Shown here one piece after another: positions 8,710-16,985 of a DNA stretch of 37,386 nt. The notes under the pieces are model-generated. The model searched no databases. It saw nothing but the letters and a program-made list of their open reading frames with translations, and was not told the DNA's origin. The stretch spans positions 1 to 37,386 of the forward strand of contig CAMWJL010000012.1 in NCBI GenBank assembly GCA_947174565.1, given 5' to 3'. The stretch's first letter is position 1; every line of letters begins with the position of its first letter. The position numbers were made by a program, and so were the translations under genes. The stretch is from an uncultured Prevotellaceae bacterium. Its GTDB lineage: Bacteria; Bacteroidota; Bacteroidia; Bacteroidales; Bacteroidaceae.

Positions 8710-8738
8710 CAAAAAAATAGATATAGAGAAGAGAGACA

Positions 8739-9839
8739 ATGCTGAGAAGAATCATCACGCCGCAGGAAGTGGCGATAGCGAAGAAAGACTTTGGGGAGTG
8801 CAGGAATGTGGTCATCGTGTGCCACACCTCGCCCGACGGGGATGCCATCGGCTCGTCGTTGGGGCTGTATGAGTACTTGAAGCGGAGGGGGAAGAACGTG
8901 ACGGTCATTGTGCCGAACTATTTCCCTGACTTTCTGCACTGGATGAAGGATGCTGACAAGATTGTGCGCTTCGACCGTCAGAAGACGCCTGCCTACACGG
9001 CGTTGAAGATGGCTGACCTCATTTGCTGTCTCGACTTCAACGATATGCGTCGCATTGACGAATTGGGTGCTGCCATCTGTAAGATACACTGCAAGCGTCT
9101 GCTCATCGACCACCACATCGACCCTGTGCATCGGCAGTTTGCCCACGTCATATCCCATCCAGAACTGAGCAGTACCTGCGAGGTGCTCTTCCGTCTGTTC
9201 GACGCAATGGGCGAGACGGACAAGCTGACGTTTGCTGCGGCTGAGGACCTCTATGCTGGCATGGCGACTGACACGGGCTTTTTCTCGTTCAACAGCAACG
9301 ACCCCGACCTCTTCATCATCATCAGCGAACTGCTGAAACGGGGCATTGACAAGGACCTCATCAACCGCCGCATTCAGAACAACTTCTCGCCCGACCGGCT
9401 GAGGCTGATTGGCTATATGCTCTACGAGAAGCTGCAAATCTTCTCCGACCTCCACGCCTCGCTCTTCACCATCCGCAAGGAGGAACTGGCGCAGTTCCAC
9501 TATCTGAAGGGCGACATGGAGGGCATCGTGAACATGCCGCTGCAAATCAAAGGTCACAAGCTGAGCATTGCCCTGAGGGAGGACACGGAGAAGCCGCTCA
9601 TCCGAGTATCGACCCGTTCGGTGGATGATTTCCCGTGCAACGAGTTCTGCGCAGCGTTCTTCAACGGTGGCGGTCACAAGAATGCGGCTGGCGGCACGCT
9701 GGAGTGCTCTATGGACAAGGCTGTCAAAATAGCCAAGGCGGCATTGGAAGCATGGCGTGATCGTCTGGAGGACAAGCCCCTGCCCGACGCTGCCGAGTGT
9801 GGCAGTCAGGCTCCTGCCGATGCAGGCGAATCGAAGTGA
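8739..9839 (+). CDS. nrnA: DHH-family phosphoesterase, NrnA-like nanoRNase/pAp phosphatase
   Basis: 366 aa cytoplasmic enzyme of the DHH/DHHA1 family. The metal-binding motifs are in order: H29 with D33/D35 (CHTSPDGDAIG), D99 (CCLDFND), and D124-H125-H126 with D128 (LLIDHHIDP). The DHHA1 domain carries GGGHKNAAGG near the C-terminus. NrnA-type enzymes degrade 2-5 nt RNA to mononucleotides and dephosphorylate 3'-phosphoadenosine 5'-phosphate. A polar tail of about 25 residues follows the DHHA1 domain. It has its own promoter, divergent from the kinase operon. A relative acting on other short oligonucleotides or cyclic dinucleotide products cannot be excluded. Confidence 0.92.
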   Translation: MLRRIITPQEVAIAKKDFGECRNVVIVCHTSPDGDAIGSSLGLYEYLKRRGKNVTVIVPNYFPDFLHWMKDADKIVRFDRQKTPAYTALKMADLICCLDFNDMRRIDELGAAICKIHCKRLLIDHHIDPVHRQFAHVISHPELSSTCEVLFRLFDAMGETDKLTFAAAEDLYAGMATDTGFFSFNSNDPDLFIIISELLKRGIDKDLINRRIQNNFSPDRLRLIGYMLYEKLQIFSDLHASLFTIRKEELAQFHYLKGDMEGIVNMPLQIKGHKLSIALREDTEKPLIRVSTRSVDDFPCNEFCAAFFNGGGHKNAAGGTLECSMDKAVKIAKAALEAWRDRLEDKPLPDAAECGSQAPADAGESK

Positions 9840-9852
9840 CTGGATGCCGTGC

Positions 9853-9953
9853 GTCGGAGTTGTTCATAAGTTATGAATAATTGTTCGTAACTTGTGAATA
9901 ATAATTCATAACTTTGGAATAATTGTTCATAACTTATGAATAAGCAGATGGAG
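9853..9953. repeat. Four-unit 21-bp palindromic tandem array, copy 1
   Basis: Four exact 21-bp periods: 9860-9880, 9881-9901, 9902-9922 and 9923-9943. The unit is TTGTTCATAAGTTATGAATAA with a palindromic core TTCATAA-N-TTATGAA. It is bracketed by GTCGGAG (9853-9859) and GATGGAG (9947-9953). The same four-unit array with the same flanks occurs at 26677-26775. Here it lies between nrnA and the GH97 gene. The repetitive YEQLF-type peptides read from it are shadows of the repeat, not genes. Confidence 0.9.
9909..9916 (+). promoter_or_regulatory. Candidate -7 box of the GH97 gene inside the repeat array
   Basis: The third repeat unit departs from consensus so that it reads TAACTTTG, a match to TAnnTTTG. 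It is the only match between nrnA and the GH97 ATG at 9995. No -33 element at ideal spacing was seen, so this is tentative. Confidence 0.4.
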
Positions 9954-9994
9954 CGGAAATGTAACGAAGGGAACACCCTAAAACCTATCATAAT

Positions 9995-12016
9995 ATGAAG
10001 AAAAGACTTTTATTTCTATCGGCTGTGCTGGCATCGCTGAGCGTGTCGGCCCAAGTAGCCAGTGTCGTCAGTCCTGACGGCAAACTGAAAGTGAATGTGG
10101 ATGTGCAAAGTGGCAAACCTGTCTATGAGGTTGTCTATGACGGCGTGCAGGTGTTGGATGCGAGTCCGTTGGGCTTCGTGGCTGACCATGGCGACTTTGC
10201 GCAGGATGTCTCGTTTGTGGGCAAGCGCGAGGGGCATCTGGAGTTCAATTACGACCTGCGTGTGAGCAAGATGAGCCATGTGCATGTGGACGCCAACCAG
10301 TTGGTGGTGACGTTGAAAAACGCGCAGGGGTATCCCTACGATGTGGATTTCCGTGTGTCGAACAACGATGTGGCTTTCCGCTATGCCATCCCCAACCATC
10401 CCAGCCGTGCCAACGGGAAGAAGTTCTCGGTGCGCATCATGAAGGAGGCCACGGGCTTTGATTTCCCCAGCCAGACGACCACGTTCCTGACACCTCAGTC
10501 GGATGCGATGATTGGCTGGAAGGGCACGAAGCCCAGCTATGAGGAGGTCTATGGCTATGACGAGCCGATGGATAAGAAGAGCCAGTATGGGCATGGCTAC
10601 ACGTTCCCATGCCTCTTCCATGTGAACGCTGCCGATAAGAACGGCAAGGAGGCATGGGCGTTGATTTCGGAAACAGGTGTCGATTCTCGCTATTGCGCTT
10701 CTCGTCTCTCCGACATGAAGGGTGAGGGTCTCTACACGGTAGAGTTCCCGATGCCAGAGGAGAACAACGGAAACGGCACTGTGGAGCCTGCTTTTGCACT
10801 GCCTGGTGTCACGCCTTGGCGCACCATCACGGTAGGCACTTCGCTGAAACCCATCGTGGAGACGACGGTGCTTTGGGACTATGTGGAACCGCGTTACGAG
10901 ACTTCGCACGACTATCAATATGGTAAAGGCACTTGGAGCTGGATTGTGTGGCAGGACAACTCCATCTGCTGGGACGACCAAGTGAAGTACATCCAGCTTG
11001 CCAAGGACATGGGCTTCAAGTATGTGCTCATCGACAACTGGTGGGACACCAATATCGGCAAGGAGAAGATGACGAAACTGGTGAAGTATGCTCAGAGCCA
11101 AGGCGTGGATGTCTTCCTGTGGTATAGCTCCAGTGGCTGGTGGAACGACATCGAGCAGGGACCTATCAACATCATGAGCGACCCTATCGTGCGCAAGCAG
11201 TATATGCGCTGGATGAACGAGATTGGCGTGAAGGGTATCAAGGTGGATTTCTTCGGTGGCGACAAGCAGGAGACGATGCGCCTGTATGAGCAGATTCTGA
11301 CCGATGCCGACGATGCTGGCATCATGGTTATCTTCCACGGCTGTACCATTCCTCGTGGATGGGAGCGGATGTATCCCAACTATGTGGGTAGCGAAGCGGT
11401 GTTGGCGTCGGAGAACATCTACTTTAGCCAAGGTGCTGCCGACAAGGAGGCAAAGGACGCTGCTACGCATCCTTTCATCCGCAACACCATCGGCTGCATG
11501 GAGTTTGGCGGCTGTTTCATGAACCGCCATCTCAACCGAGGCAACACGGGTGGTAACACACGTCGCACAACCGACTGCCACGAACTGGCTACTTGTGTGC
11601 TCTTCCAAAATCCCATTCAGAACTTTGCCATCACTCCTGAGAACCTTCCCACTGAGGCAACTAAGGATTTGAAACCCAACGAGAAGGGTGCGCCTGCACC
11701 AGCCATTAGCATGGACTTCTTGCGCGATGTGCCTACCGTCTGGGATGAGACAGTCTTCATCGACGGATACCCAGGCAAGTACTGCGTGCTCGCTCGCCGT
11801 TCGGGCAACACATGGTACATCGCTGGCAACAACGCCACTGGTGCTCCGCTCAAACTGAAACTCAATCTGCCTATGTTGCAGAAGGGAGACCAAGTAACCC
11901 TTTACAGCGACAACCTCAAAGACCGTGAGCCTCAGAAGCTTGCGCTCAAGGTGAGCAACCCTCAGGCGGTCAGCGTGACAATGGCTGACCAAGGTGGTTT
12001 CGTCATCGTGAAATAG
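9995..12016 (+). CDS. Glycoside hydrolase family 97 (alpha-galactosidase/alpha-glucosidase type)
   Basis: 673 aa with signal peptide (1-19, LLFLSAVLASLSVSA-Q), so periplasmic. The order is a GH97 N-terminal beta-sandwich (about 22-285), a TIM-barrel catalytic domain (about 290-575; TWSWIVWQDNSICWDDQVKY, VLIDNWWD, KGIKVDFFGGD) and a C-terminal beta domain (about 580-673). GH97 holds inverting alpha-glucosidases (SusB type) and retaining alpha-galactosidases. Here D418 in VDFF and E473 in SENIYF are 55 residues apart. From memory that equals the nucleophile/acid-base spacing (D415/E470) in the retaining B. thetaiotaomicron enzyme, so I lean to the retaining subgroup. No SusCD pair is adjacent. 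The gene ends at a strong terminator shared with convergent aroB. Confidence 0.93.
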   Translation: MKKRLLFLSAVLASLSVSAQVASVVSPDGKLKVNVDVQSGKPVYEVVYDGVQVLDASPLGFVADHGDFAQDVSFVGKREGHLEFNYDLRVSKMSHVHVDANQLVVTLKNAQGYPYDVDFRVSNNDVAFRYAIPNHPSRANGKKFSVRIMKEATGFDFPSQTTTFLTPQSDAMIGWKGTKPSYEEVYGYDEPMDKKSQYGHGYTFPCLFHVNAADKNGKEAWALISETGVDSRYCASRLSDMKGEGLYTVEFPMPEENNGNGTVEPAFALPGVTPWRTITVGTSLKPIVETTVLWDYVEPRYETSHDYQYGKGTWSWIVWQDNSICWDDQVKYIQLAKDMGFKYVLIDNWWDTNIGKEKMTKLVKYAQSQGVDVFLWYSSSGWWNDIEQGPINIMSDPIVRKQYMRWMNEIGVKGIKVDFFGGDKQETMRLYEQILTDADDAGIMVIFHGCTIPRGWERMYPNYVGSEAVLASENIYFSQGAADKEAKDAATHPFIRNTIGCMEFGGCFMNRHLNRGNTGGNTRRTTDCHELATCVLFQNPIQNFAITPENLPTEATKDLKPNEKGAPAPAISMDFLRDVPTVWDETVFIDGYPGKYCVLARRSGNTWYIAGNNATGAPLKLKLNLPMLQKGDQVTLYSDNLKDREPQKLALKVSNPQAVSVTMADQGGFVIVK

Positions 12017-12027
12017 AATGGTGTAGA

Positions 12028-12069
12028 TACAAAAATGGGGGGCTTTGTGTAAAGCCCCCCATTTTTGTA
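12028..12069. terminator. Strong bidirectional terminator between GH97 and aroB
   Basis: A perfect 19-bp stem (12028-12046 with 12051-12069) has a GTGT loop, a GGGGGGC core and A5/T5 arms. It serves the plus-strand GH97 gene and, with its T-arm on the other side, the minus-strand aroB gene, whose stop codon abuts it. Confidence 0.93.
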
Positions 12070-13116
12070 TTAGCCCTCTCGGAAGAAGTCCAGCATCTCG
12101 AAGATTTCTTCCTTCGTTGCTGTTTGGTTGATGCGGATGTCACCGATGTCGCCAAGCAGCGTGAAGTTGATGATACCCGCTGTGTTCTTCTTGTCGTGGG
12201 TCATGTAGTTGTAGAGTTCCTCGTAGTCATCGCAGGTGACGGGCAATGTGCCGTAGTTTTCCTTGATGAAACGGACGGTTTGGCGCATCTTGTCGGTTGG
12301 GAAACCAGTCTTGATGCACGAAAGATACAGTTCGCAGATGAGTCCCCATGCTACGGCATAGCCATGCAGGTAGGGGTTGCGGCTGAGTGCCCAGCTCTCA
12401 AACGCATGCCCAGCTGTGTGTCCGAGGTTCAAGGCCTTGCGAATGCCGTGCTCCAACGGGTCTTCCGCCACGATGCGTTCCTTGATAGCGACGGATGTGC
12501 CGACCATCTCTCCAAGGTGCAGGTAATCCACATGGTCTAAATCGAAATTGAGCAACTCTGCAAAGTTTTTGTCGTTTGAAATGAGACCATGCTTCAGCAT
12601 TTCTGCATAGCCCGAGAGGATGTTCTCGTGGTCGAGTGTCTTCAAGAACTCCGTGTCGAGAATCACCGTCTCGGGAGCGTTGAACACGCCGATTTCGTTC
12701 TTTAAGCCATTGAAATTGATGCCTGTCTTGCCACCCACGCTGGCATCGACCATGCTCAGAAGAGTGGTGGGTACATTGATGTACTTGATGCCGCGCTTGA
12801 ATGTGCTGGCAGCAAAACCGCCCAAGTCTGTCACCATGCCGCCACCGAGATTCACCATGAGCGAGTGGCGTGTACCGCCACCGTTGCCTAACTCCGTCCA
12901 CACCTTTGCCAATGTGTCCAGCGTCTTGTGGGTGTCGGTGGCACCAATGATGATGTGCGTGGCCTCTTTGAGACAGAGAATGTCCTTCACAACGGGAAGA
13001 CACAGCTGTTGTGTGGTCTTGTCCATCAGCAGAAACAGTTTGTCGTGCTGCACTTCCGATACAGCCTCCGCCAGTGTGTGTGTAATCTCCGTTGAAATAA
13101 CTACTTTGTTGCTCAT
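12070..13116 (-). CDS. aroB: 3-dehydroquinate synthase
   Basis: 348 aa cytoplasmic NAD- and zinc-dependent enzyme converting DAHP to 3-dehydroquinate, the second step of the shikimate pathway. Signatures are NLGGGMVTDLGGFAASTFKR, the substrate/phosphate motif TTLLSMVDASVGGKTGINF, KNEIGVF, the metal-ligand segment SGYAEMLKHGLI and NLGHTAGHAFE. I start at MSNKVVIST (ATG 13116). The longer in-frame start at 13137 would lie inside the predicted -7 box. The protein ends soon after the family core. It is monocistronic, divergent from rfbC. Confidence 0.97.
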   Translation of the reverse strand: MSNKVVISTEITHTLAEAVSEVQHDKLFLLMDKTTQQLCLPVVKDILCLKEATHIIIGATDTHKTLDTLAKVWTELGNGGGTRHSLMVNLGGGMVTDLGGFAASTFKRGIKYINVPTTLLSMVDASVGGKTGINFNGLKNEIGVFNAPETVILDTEFLKTLDHENILSGYAEMLKHGLISNDKNFAELLNFDLDHVDYLHLGEMVGTSVAIKERIVAEDPLEHGIRKALNLGHTAGHAFESWALSRNPYLHGYAVAWGLICELYLSCIKTGFPTDKMRQTVRFIKENYGTLPVTCDDYEELYNYMTHDKKNTAGIINFTLLGDIGDIRINQTATKEEIFEMLDFFREG

Positions 13117-13134
13117 GTGTCTGTGAAATTTGTG

Positions 13135-13142
13135 CAAAGGTA
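13135..13142 (-). promoter_or_regulatory. -7 promoter box of aroB
   Basis: TACCTTTG on the minus strand, 18 nt upstream of the ATG at 13116, giving a very short leader. It fixes the aroB start codon. Confidence 0.75.
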
Positions 13143-13186
13143 GAAAAAAGTTCGGAGTTGGATGTTCGGAATTTGAACTTTTTCCT

Positions 13187-13194
13187 TAACTTTG
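13187..13194 (+). promoter_or_regulatory. -7 promoter box of rfbC
   Basis: TAACTTTG, 21 nt upstream of the ATG at 13216. It lies back to back with the aroB promoter, about 45 bp away. Confidence 0.75.
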
Positions 13195-13215
13195 CAAAAA
13201 ATACAAGGAAGCATT

Positions 13216-13788
13216 ATGATTCATGTGATAGACACCGAGATAGAAGGCGTGAAAATCATTGAGCCTAAGTTGTTTGGCGATGCCAGAGGGTATTTCTTCG
13301 AGTCTTTTTCTCAGCGCGAGTTTGAGGAGAAGGTGTGCAAGACCATGTTTGTACAGGACAATGAAAGCCGTTCTGTTGCAGGTGTGGTGCGTGGTTTGCA
13401 CTTCCAGAAGCCTCCGTTCACGCAGTCGAAGTTAGTGCGTGTGGTAAAGGGAGCGGTGCTTGATGTGGCAGTTGACATCCGTAAGGGCAGCCCGACATTC
13501 GGTAAGCATGTGTCAGTCGTGTTGACGGAAGAGAATCACCGTCAGTTCTTTGTGCCTCGTGGTTTTGCTCATGGCTTTGCTGTATTGAGCGATGAGGCGG
13601 TGTTCCAGTATAAATGTGACAACTACTATGCTCCTCTGAGTGAGGGTGCTATAGCATGGGATGACCCTGACCTCGGCATTGACTGGCAAGTGCCGACTGA
13701 GAACCGCATCCTGTCTGAGAAGGATGCCCATCATCCACGCCTGAAAGATGCCGAACAGGTGTTCGACATAAACGTTCCTTTATATTAA
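13216..13788 (+). CDS. rfbC: dTDP-4-dehydrorhamnose 3,5-epimerase
   Basis: 190 aa cupin enzyme (RmlC) making dTDP-4-keto-L-rhamnose for surface polysaccharide. Family motifs are present: GDARGYFFESF, FVQDNESRS, the catalytic His in VVRGLHFQ, VRVVKGAVLDVAVDIRKGSP, VPRGFAHGFAVLS and the C-terminal WDDPDLGIDW. The start at 13216 (MIHVIDTEIEG) is chosen because an upstream TTG-initiated extension would begin inside the -7 box. The other rml genes are not in the window. It converges on a GT2 glycosyltransferase with a 44-bp gap and no clear terminator. Confidence 0.96.
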   Translation: MIHVIDTEIEGVKIIEPKLFGDARGYFFESFSQREFEEKVCKTMFVQDNESRSVAGVVRGLHFQKPPFTQSKLVRVVKGAVLDVAVDIRKGSPTFGKHVSVVLTEENHRQFFVPRGFAHGFAVLSDEAVFQYKCDNYYAPLSEGAIAWDDPDLGIDWQVPTENRILSEKDAHHPRLKDAEQVFDINVPLY

Positions 13789-13832
13789 AGTTGTTCGTGT
13801 ATTGTCATTTGGTTGCTTGCCATTATTCACCC

Positions 13833-14858
13833 TTAGATATTCCTTTTCCTCTTGTGTCTGGGTTGCTTTCGCAAAGACTCCTTCAAAGCGATGCGCCATG
13901 CTCCTTTGCCACCTAACAATGTATAGATGCGCAAACTATTGCCTATCATGCGTTGCATGAACGTGGGGGCGAAGTTGTCGTTGCGGAAGATGGTGACAGC
14001 CTTGGCTGCCATCTTGTACTTTTGGCATTGACCCGTAATCTTCTCTCTTTGTAGCCTGCCCAACAAGATGCTGATACGCAGATAGAGTGGATACATCAGC
14101 AAGTCTAAATGGGGATACAGACAGGCAAGGTGCTGTGTGTGATATGTGGAAAGGGGTTGTATGATGGATGACTGCAAGTTATTGACAGCCGCTGTTAGGG
14201 TGCGCAGTAATTGCTTGTAATTCACAGAACAACAGCAGCCTTTGGCGTTTTCTCCACGAGCACGAAGTGTGTGGAAAGCATGTTGAGTGTACCACAGAAT
14301 CTTGGGCTGATGCAGCATGATGCGCAGCCCCAATTCCCAGTCTTCCCAAATGCGGCATGCGGGATTCCATGCACCGATATCCTTTAGATAAGATGTACGC
14401 AAGAGCATGTTTGAGGTGGCAAGAACATTCCCCAACAGCTGCACACGCGGGTCTTCCGATGGGATGAACGGACGTACCCACTCCTTGTGACCGTCTGTGA
14501 CCTTTGTCGGCACTGCAATCACATCATAATCATCCACTTCCGCCTTGTGAAAGGTCGAAATGAAGTTGTAGTCAAACAGGTCATTGCTGTCGAAGAAATA
14601 TACCCATTCTGTCTTGCACGACTTGAGTCCCTTGTTGCGTGCTGCCGCAGCACCTGGGAACGTTTCTCGCAGTAGCGTCATGTTCGGACGGCCCTTGATG
14701 TACTGCTCACAGAACTGATATGTTCCGTCTGTACTCTCGTTGTCCACGATGATGACCTCTTTGGGAAGCATGCTCCCTTTCATGATGGAGTCGAGCGTCT
14801 TGCCGATGTGTTCACGTCTGTCCTTGACAGGCACGATTACCGTTATTTCCATGCTCAT
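13833..14858 (-). CDS. Family 2 glycosyltransferase
   Basis: 341 aa. It has a GT-A fold N-terminus typical of GT2: ITVIVPVKDRREHIGKTLDS (4-23), EVIIVDNESTDGT (34-46), PGAAAARNKGL (68-78) and the metal/nucleotide DxD-like FFDSND (88-93). The WEDWELGLR segment is the usual acceptor-side motif. The C-terminal third is basic, with no clear transmembrane helix. Acceptor and sugar are unknown. The start is limited by the -7 box at 14874-14881: ATG at 14858 (MSMEIT) or 14852 (MEIT) are both possible, while the upstream one at 14885 is not. Being near rfbC suggests surface glycan assembly, though the two genes are convergent, not an operon. Confidence 0.9.
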   Translation of the reverse strand: MSMEITVIVPVKDRREHIGKTLDSIMKGSMLPKEVIIVDNESTDGTYQFCEQYIKGRPNMTLLRETFPGAAAARNKGLKSCKTEWVYFFDSNDLFDYNFISTFHKAEVDDYDVIAVPTKVTDGHKEWVRPFIPSEDPRVQLLGNVLATSNMLLRTSYLKDIGAWNPACRIWEDWELGLRIMLHQPKILWYTQHAFHTLRARGENAKGCCCSVNYKQLLRTLTAAVNNLQSSIIQPLSTYHTQHLACLYPHLDLLMYPLYLRISILLGRLQREKITGQCQKYKMAAKAVTIFRNDNFAPTFMQRMIGNSLRIYTLLGGKGAWRIALKESLRKQPRHKRKRNI

Positions 14859-14873
14859 TAAAGGTTTTGGTTG

Positions 14874-14881
14874 CAAAGGTA
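14874..14881 (-). promoter_or_regulatory. -7 promoter box of the GT2 gene
   Basis: TACCTTTG on the minus strand, 15-21 nt upstream of the two candidate ATGs. Confidence 0.7.
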
Positions 14882-14927
14882 ACAAAAAGTTAGGATACGT
14901 CAGTTAGGAGTTGGAAGTTTTTTTTCA

Positions 14928-14935
14928 TACCTTTG
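14928..14935 (+). promoter_or_regulatory. -7 promoter box of the msrC-gluQ operon
   Basis: TACCTTTG, 24 nt upstream of the ATG at 14960. It is divergent from the GT2 promoter, with 46 bp between the boxes. Confidence 0.75.
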
Positions 14936-14959
14936 CAAATCAAACGAATCAAAGAGAAG

Positions 14960-15427
14960 ATGGCGGAAGAATTGACGATATCAGGAGGCTCGAAGGAAGA
15001 GAAGTACAGAGAGCTGTTGCCGCAGGTCAAGGCGGTGGTGGAAGGTGAAACGGATGGGATTGCGAACATGGCGAATGTGGCGAGCATGCTGCATGAGACG
15101 TTCGGGTTCTTGTGGACAGGCTTTTACAGGGTGAAGGACGGGGAGCTTGTCCTCGGTCCTTACCAAGGTCCGTTGGCTTGTACACGCATCAAGAAAGGGA
15201 AAGGCGTGTGTGGCACGGCATGGGAACGGGGCGAGACCGTGGTTGTGCCAGACGTGGATGCTTTCCCTGGGCATATCGCTTGTTCGAGTTTGAGCCGAAG
15301 CGAGATTGTGGTGCCTGTGTGGCAGGATGGGGAAGTGGTGGCAGTGTTGGACATCGACAGCAAGGACTTGGGCACATTTGATGAGGTGGACAAGCAATAC
15401 TTGGAGGAGATAGTGAAACTGTTTTGA
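14960..15427 (+). CDS. msrC: Free methionine-(R)-sulfoxide reductase (GAF domain)
   Basis: 155 aa single-GAF-domain enzyme (fRMsr, E. coli YebR/MsrC type) that reduces free L-methionine-(R)-sulfoxide using thioredoxin. The three family cysteines are present: C74 and C84 in ACTRIKKGKGVCGTAW and C108 in HIACSSLSRSEIVVP, with substrate-binding E115 and the PDVDAFPGH loop. Length is normal. The start is the ATG at 14960; a longer TTG-initiated frame would begin inside the -7 box. It is followed after 1 nt by gluQ, so the pair is an operon. Confidence 0.94.
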   Translation: MAEELTISGGSKEEKYRELLPQVKAVVEGETDGIANMANVASMLHETFGFLWTGFYRVKDGELVLGPYQGPLACTRIKKGKGVCGTAWERGETVVVPDVDAFPGHIACSSLSRSEIVVPVWQDGEVVAVLDIDSKDLGTFDEVDKQYLEEIVKLF

Positions 15428-15428
15428 G

Positions 15429-16358
15429 ATGCAGGAGAAGAAGATGGACAGGGACATTCTCCCTTCTGTAGGGCGTTTCGCGCCTTCGCCGACGGGGCGC
15501 ATGCACTTGGGCAACATCTTTTGTGCGCTGCTCTCTTGGCTTTCGGCTAAAAGCAAGGGCGGAAAGTGGCTGTTGCGCATAGAGGACATTGACGCAGGAC
15601 GTTCGCGGCAGGAGTATGCCGACTGGCTGATGGACGACTTGGCGTGGTTGGGTTTGGAATGGGATGGCGAGCCTGTGTATCAGAGCCAACGCTCAGAGAT
15701 ATATGAATGCTATTTTGAACGGCTGAAACAACAAGGACTTACATACCCGTGCTATTGTACCCGTGCCGACCTCTTGGCAACACAGGCACCGCACGAGAGC
15801 GACGGACGGGTGGTGTATCGAGGCACATGCCGCCATCTGCCTCCGCAAGCGGGACGTGCCGCAGCCACACGCCTTATCGTGCCTGACGAGGAGATACACT
15901 TCACCGATGGACACTACGGCGATCATAGCGTCAATCTTGCTCAGCAGGTGGGCGACTTCATCATCCGCCGCAAAGACGGGGCATGGGCGTATCAGTTAGT
16001 GGTGGTCATCGATGATGCGCTGATGGGCGTGACCGAAGTGGTGCGTGGTCGCGACCTGCTCTTGTCGTCTCCCCAACAGCTTTATGTGGCTCGTCTGTTC
16101 GGCTTCCCTTCTCCGCAGTTTGTCCATCTTCCCCTCCTCTGCAATGTTCAGGGACAACGCCTCTCTAAACGTGACCAAAGCCTTGACATGGAGTCTTTGC
16201 GCCAACGCAGCACCGCCCCTCAGCTCATTGGTCTGCTTGCTTGTATGGCAGGGCTGCTTCCTTCGCCCGAAGCCATCACTGCAAGCGAACTCCTTCCTCT
16301 GTTCTCTTGGGAGCACGTTCCTTGCCAAGACGTGATGGTCAAGGACTTATCTTGCTGA
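15429..16358 (+). CDS. gluQ: Glutamyl-Q tRNA(Asp) synthetase
   Basis: 309 aa truncated GluRS-like protein. It attaches glutamate to the queuosine at position 34 of tRNA-Asp and does not charge tRNA with an amino acid at its 3' end. It has a HIGH-type motif PTGRMHLGN (21-29), RIEDID (50-55), a zinc-binding set C108/C110/Y130/C134 (YPCYCTR and YRGTC), and a KMSKS-type RLSKRD (244-249). It lacks the GluRS anticodon-binding domain, and about 300 aa is the normal GluQ-RS length. An earlier-ending N-terminus (ATG at 15444) is possible. It ends just before a strong terminator. Confidence 0.94.
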   Translation: MQEKKMDRDILPSVGRFAPSPTGRMHLGNIFCALLSWLSAKSKGGKWLLRIEDIDAGRSRQEYADWLMDDLAWLGLEWDGEPVYQSQRSEIYECYFERLKQQGLTYPCYCTRADLLATQAPHESDGRVVYRGTCRHLPPQAGRAAATRLIVPDEEIHFTDGHYGDHSVNLAQQVGDFIIRRKDGAWAYQLVVVIDDALMGVTEVVRGRDLLLSSPQQLYVARLFGFPSPQFVHLPLLCNVQGQRLSKRDQSLDMESLRQRSTAPQLIGLLACMAGLLPSPEAITASELLPLFSWEHVPCQDVMVKDLSC

Positions 16359-16374
16359 TTCTATCATTCTGTAT

Positions 16375-16416
16375 AAAAAAAGTTGGGAAATACTGCAATG
16401 TTTCCCAACTTTTTTT
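16375..16416. terminator. Terminator after gluQ
   Basis: A perfect 16-bp stem (AAAAAAAGTTGGGAAA with its complement), a 10-nt loop and a T7 run built into the 3' arm. It lies 16 bp past the gluQ stop and separates it from the sigma factor gene. Confidence 0.9.
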
Positions 16417-16442
16417 GTATATTCGTGTAGAAGACAGACAAA

Positions 16443-16982
16443 ATGGAGAACGAAACCAATAGACTCATTTCGGACTTGCTCAAGCAGAAGCGAGCGGCAC
16501 AAGAGCGGTTGCTCGTGCTGTACGGCAAGATGGTGTTCCGCTTGGTGGCGAGGATTGTGCCACAAAGGGAGGATGCCGAAGAGGTCTATCAAGATGTGTT
16601 TGTGAAGGCGTTTCGCAGCATCGGCACTTACGACGAACGACAGGCTTCGCTTGCCACATGGTTGGGGCGAATCGCTTATCACGAGGCACTGAATTTCGTG
16701 CGGAGGAAAGCACCGACGCTTGTCTATTTGGATGAACACCCAAAGGACTTGGAGACCTGCGATGAGGATGCCGATGTGCAGCACGACGAGCATGCCATTC
16801 AGCGCATGGAACAGGCATTGAAGCACTTACAGCCCCACGAGCAGAGTCTCCTCACGATGTTCTACTTCGACCATCTGAGTTTGAAGGAGATAGCCTACAT
16901 CACCGACTCCATTCCCACGACTGTCGGCTCGCAACTGAGCCGAATCAGAAAGAAACTATACCGAATCATGCAAAAACTCTGA
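16443..16982 (+). CDS. ECF-type RNA polymerase sigma factor
   Basis: 179 aa. Sigma region 2 spans about 22-88 (LYGKMVFRLVARIVPQ, EDAEEVYQDVFVKAF, LATWLGRIAYHEALNFVRR). Region 4 spans about 118-172 (ALKHLQPHEQSLLTMFYFDHLSLKEIAYI, VGSQLSRIRKKLYRIM). There is no region 1 or 3, as in group IV sigma factors. It is followed 3 nt later by a single-pass membrane protein, the usual place of an anti-sigma factor, and then by a secreted protein. No TAnnTTTG box lies between the upstream terminator and the ATG, which would fit control by an alternative, perhaps its own, promoter. Confidence 0.95.
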   Translation: MENETNRLISDLLKQKRAAQERLLVLYGKMVFRLVARIVPQREDAEEVYQDVFVKAFRSIGTYDERQASLATWLGRIAYHEALNFVRRKAPTLVYLDEHPKDLETCDEDADVQHDEHAIQRMEQALKHLQPHEQSLLTMFYFDHLSLKEIAYITDSIPTTVGSQLSRIRKKLYRIMQKL

Positions 16983-16985
16983 GAT

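Noticed and set aside
9806-9991. Small ORF encoding repeated YEQLF/YELLF peptides
   Set aside because: It is only the translation of the 21-bp tandem array; the same peptide appears from the other copy near 26700.
10016-11992. 658-codon open frame antisense to GH97
   Set aside because: His/Leu/Arg-rich shadow of the well-supported GH97 gene.
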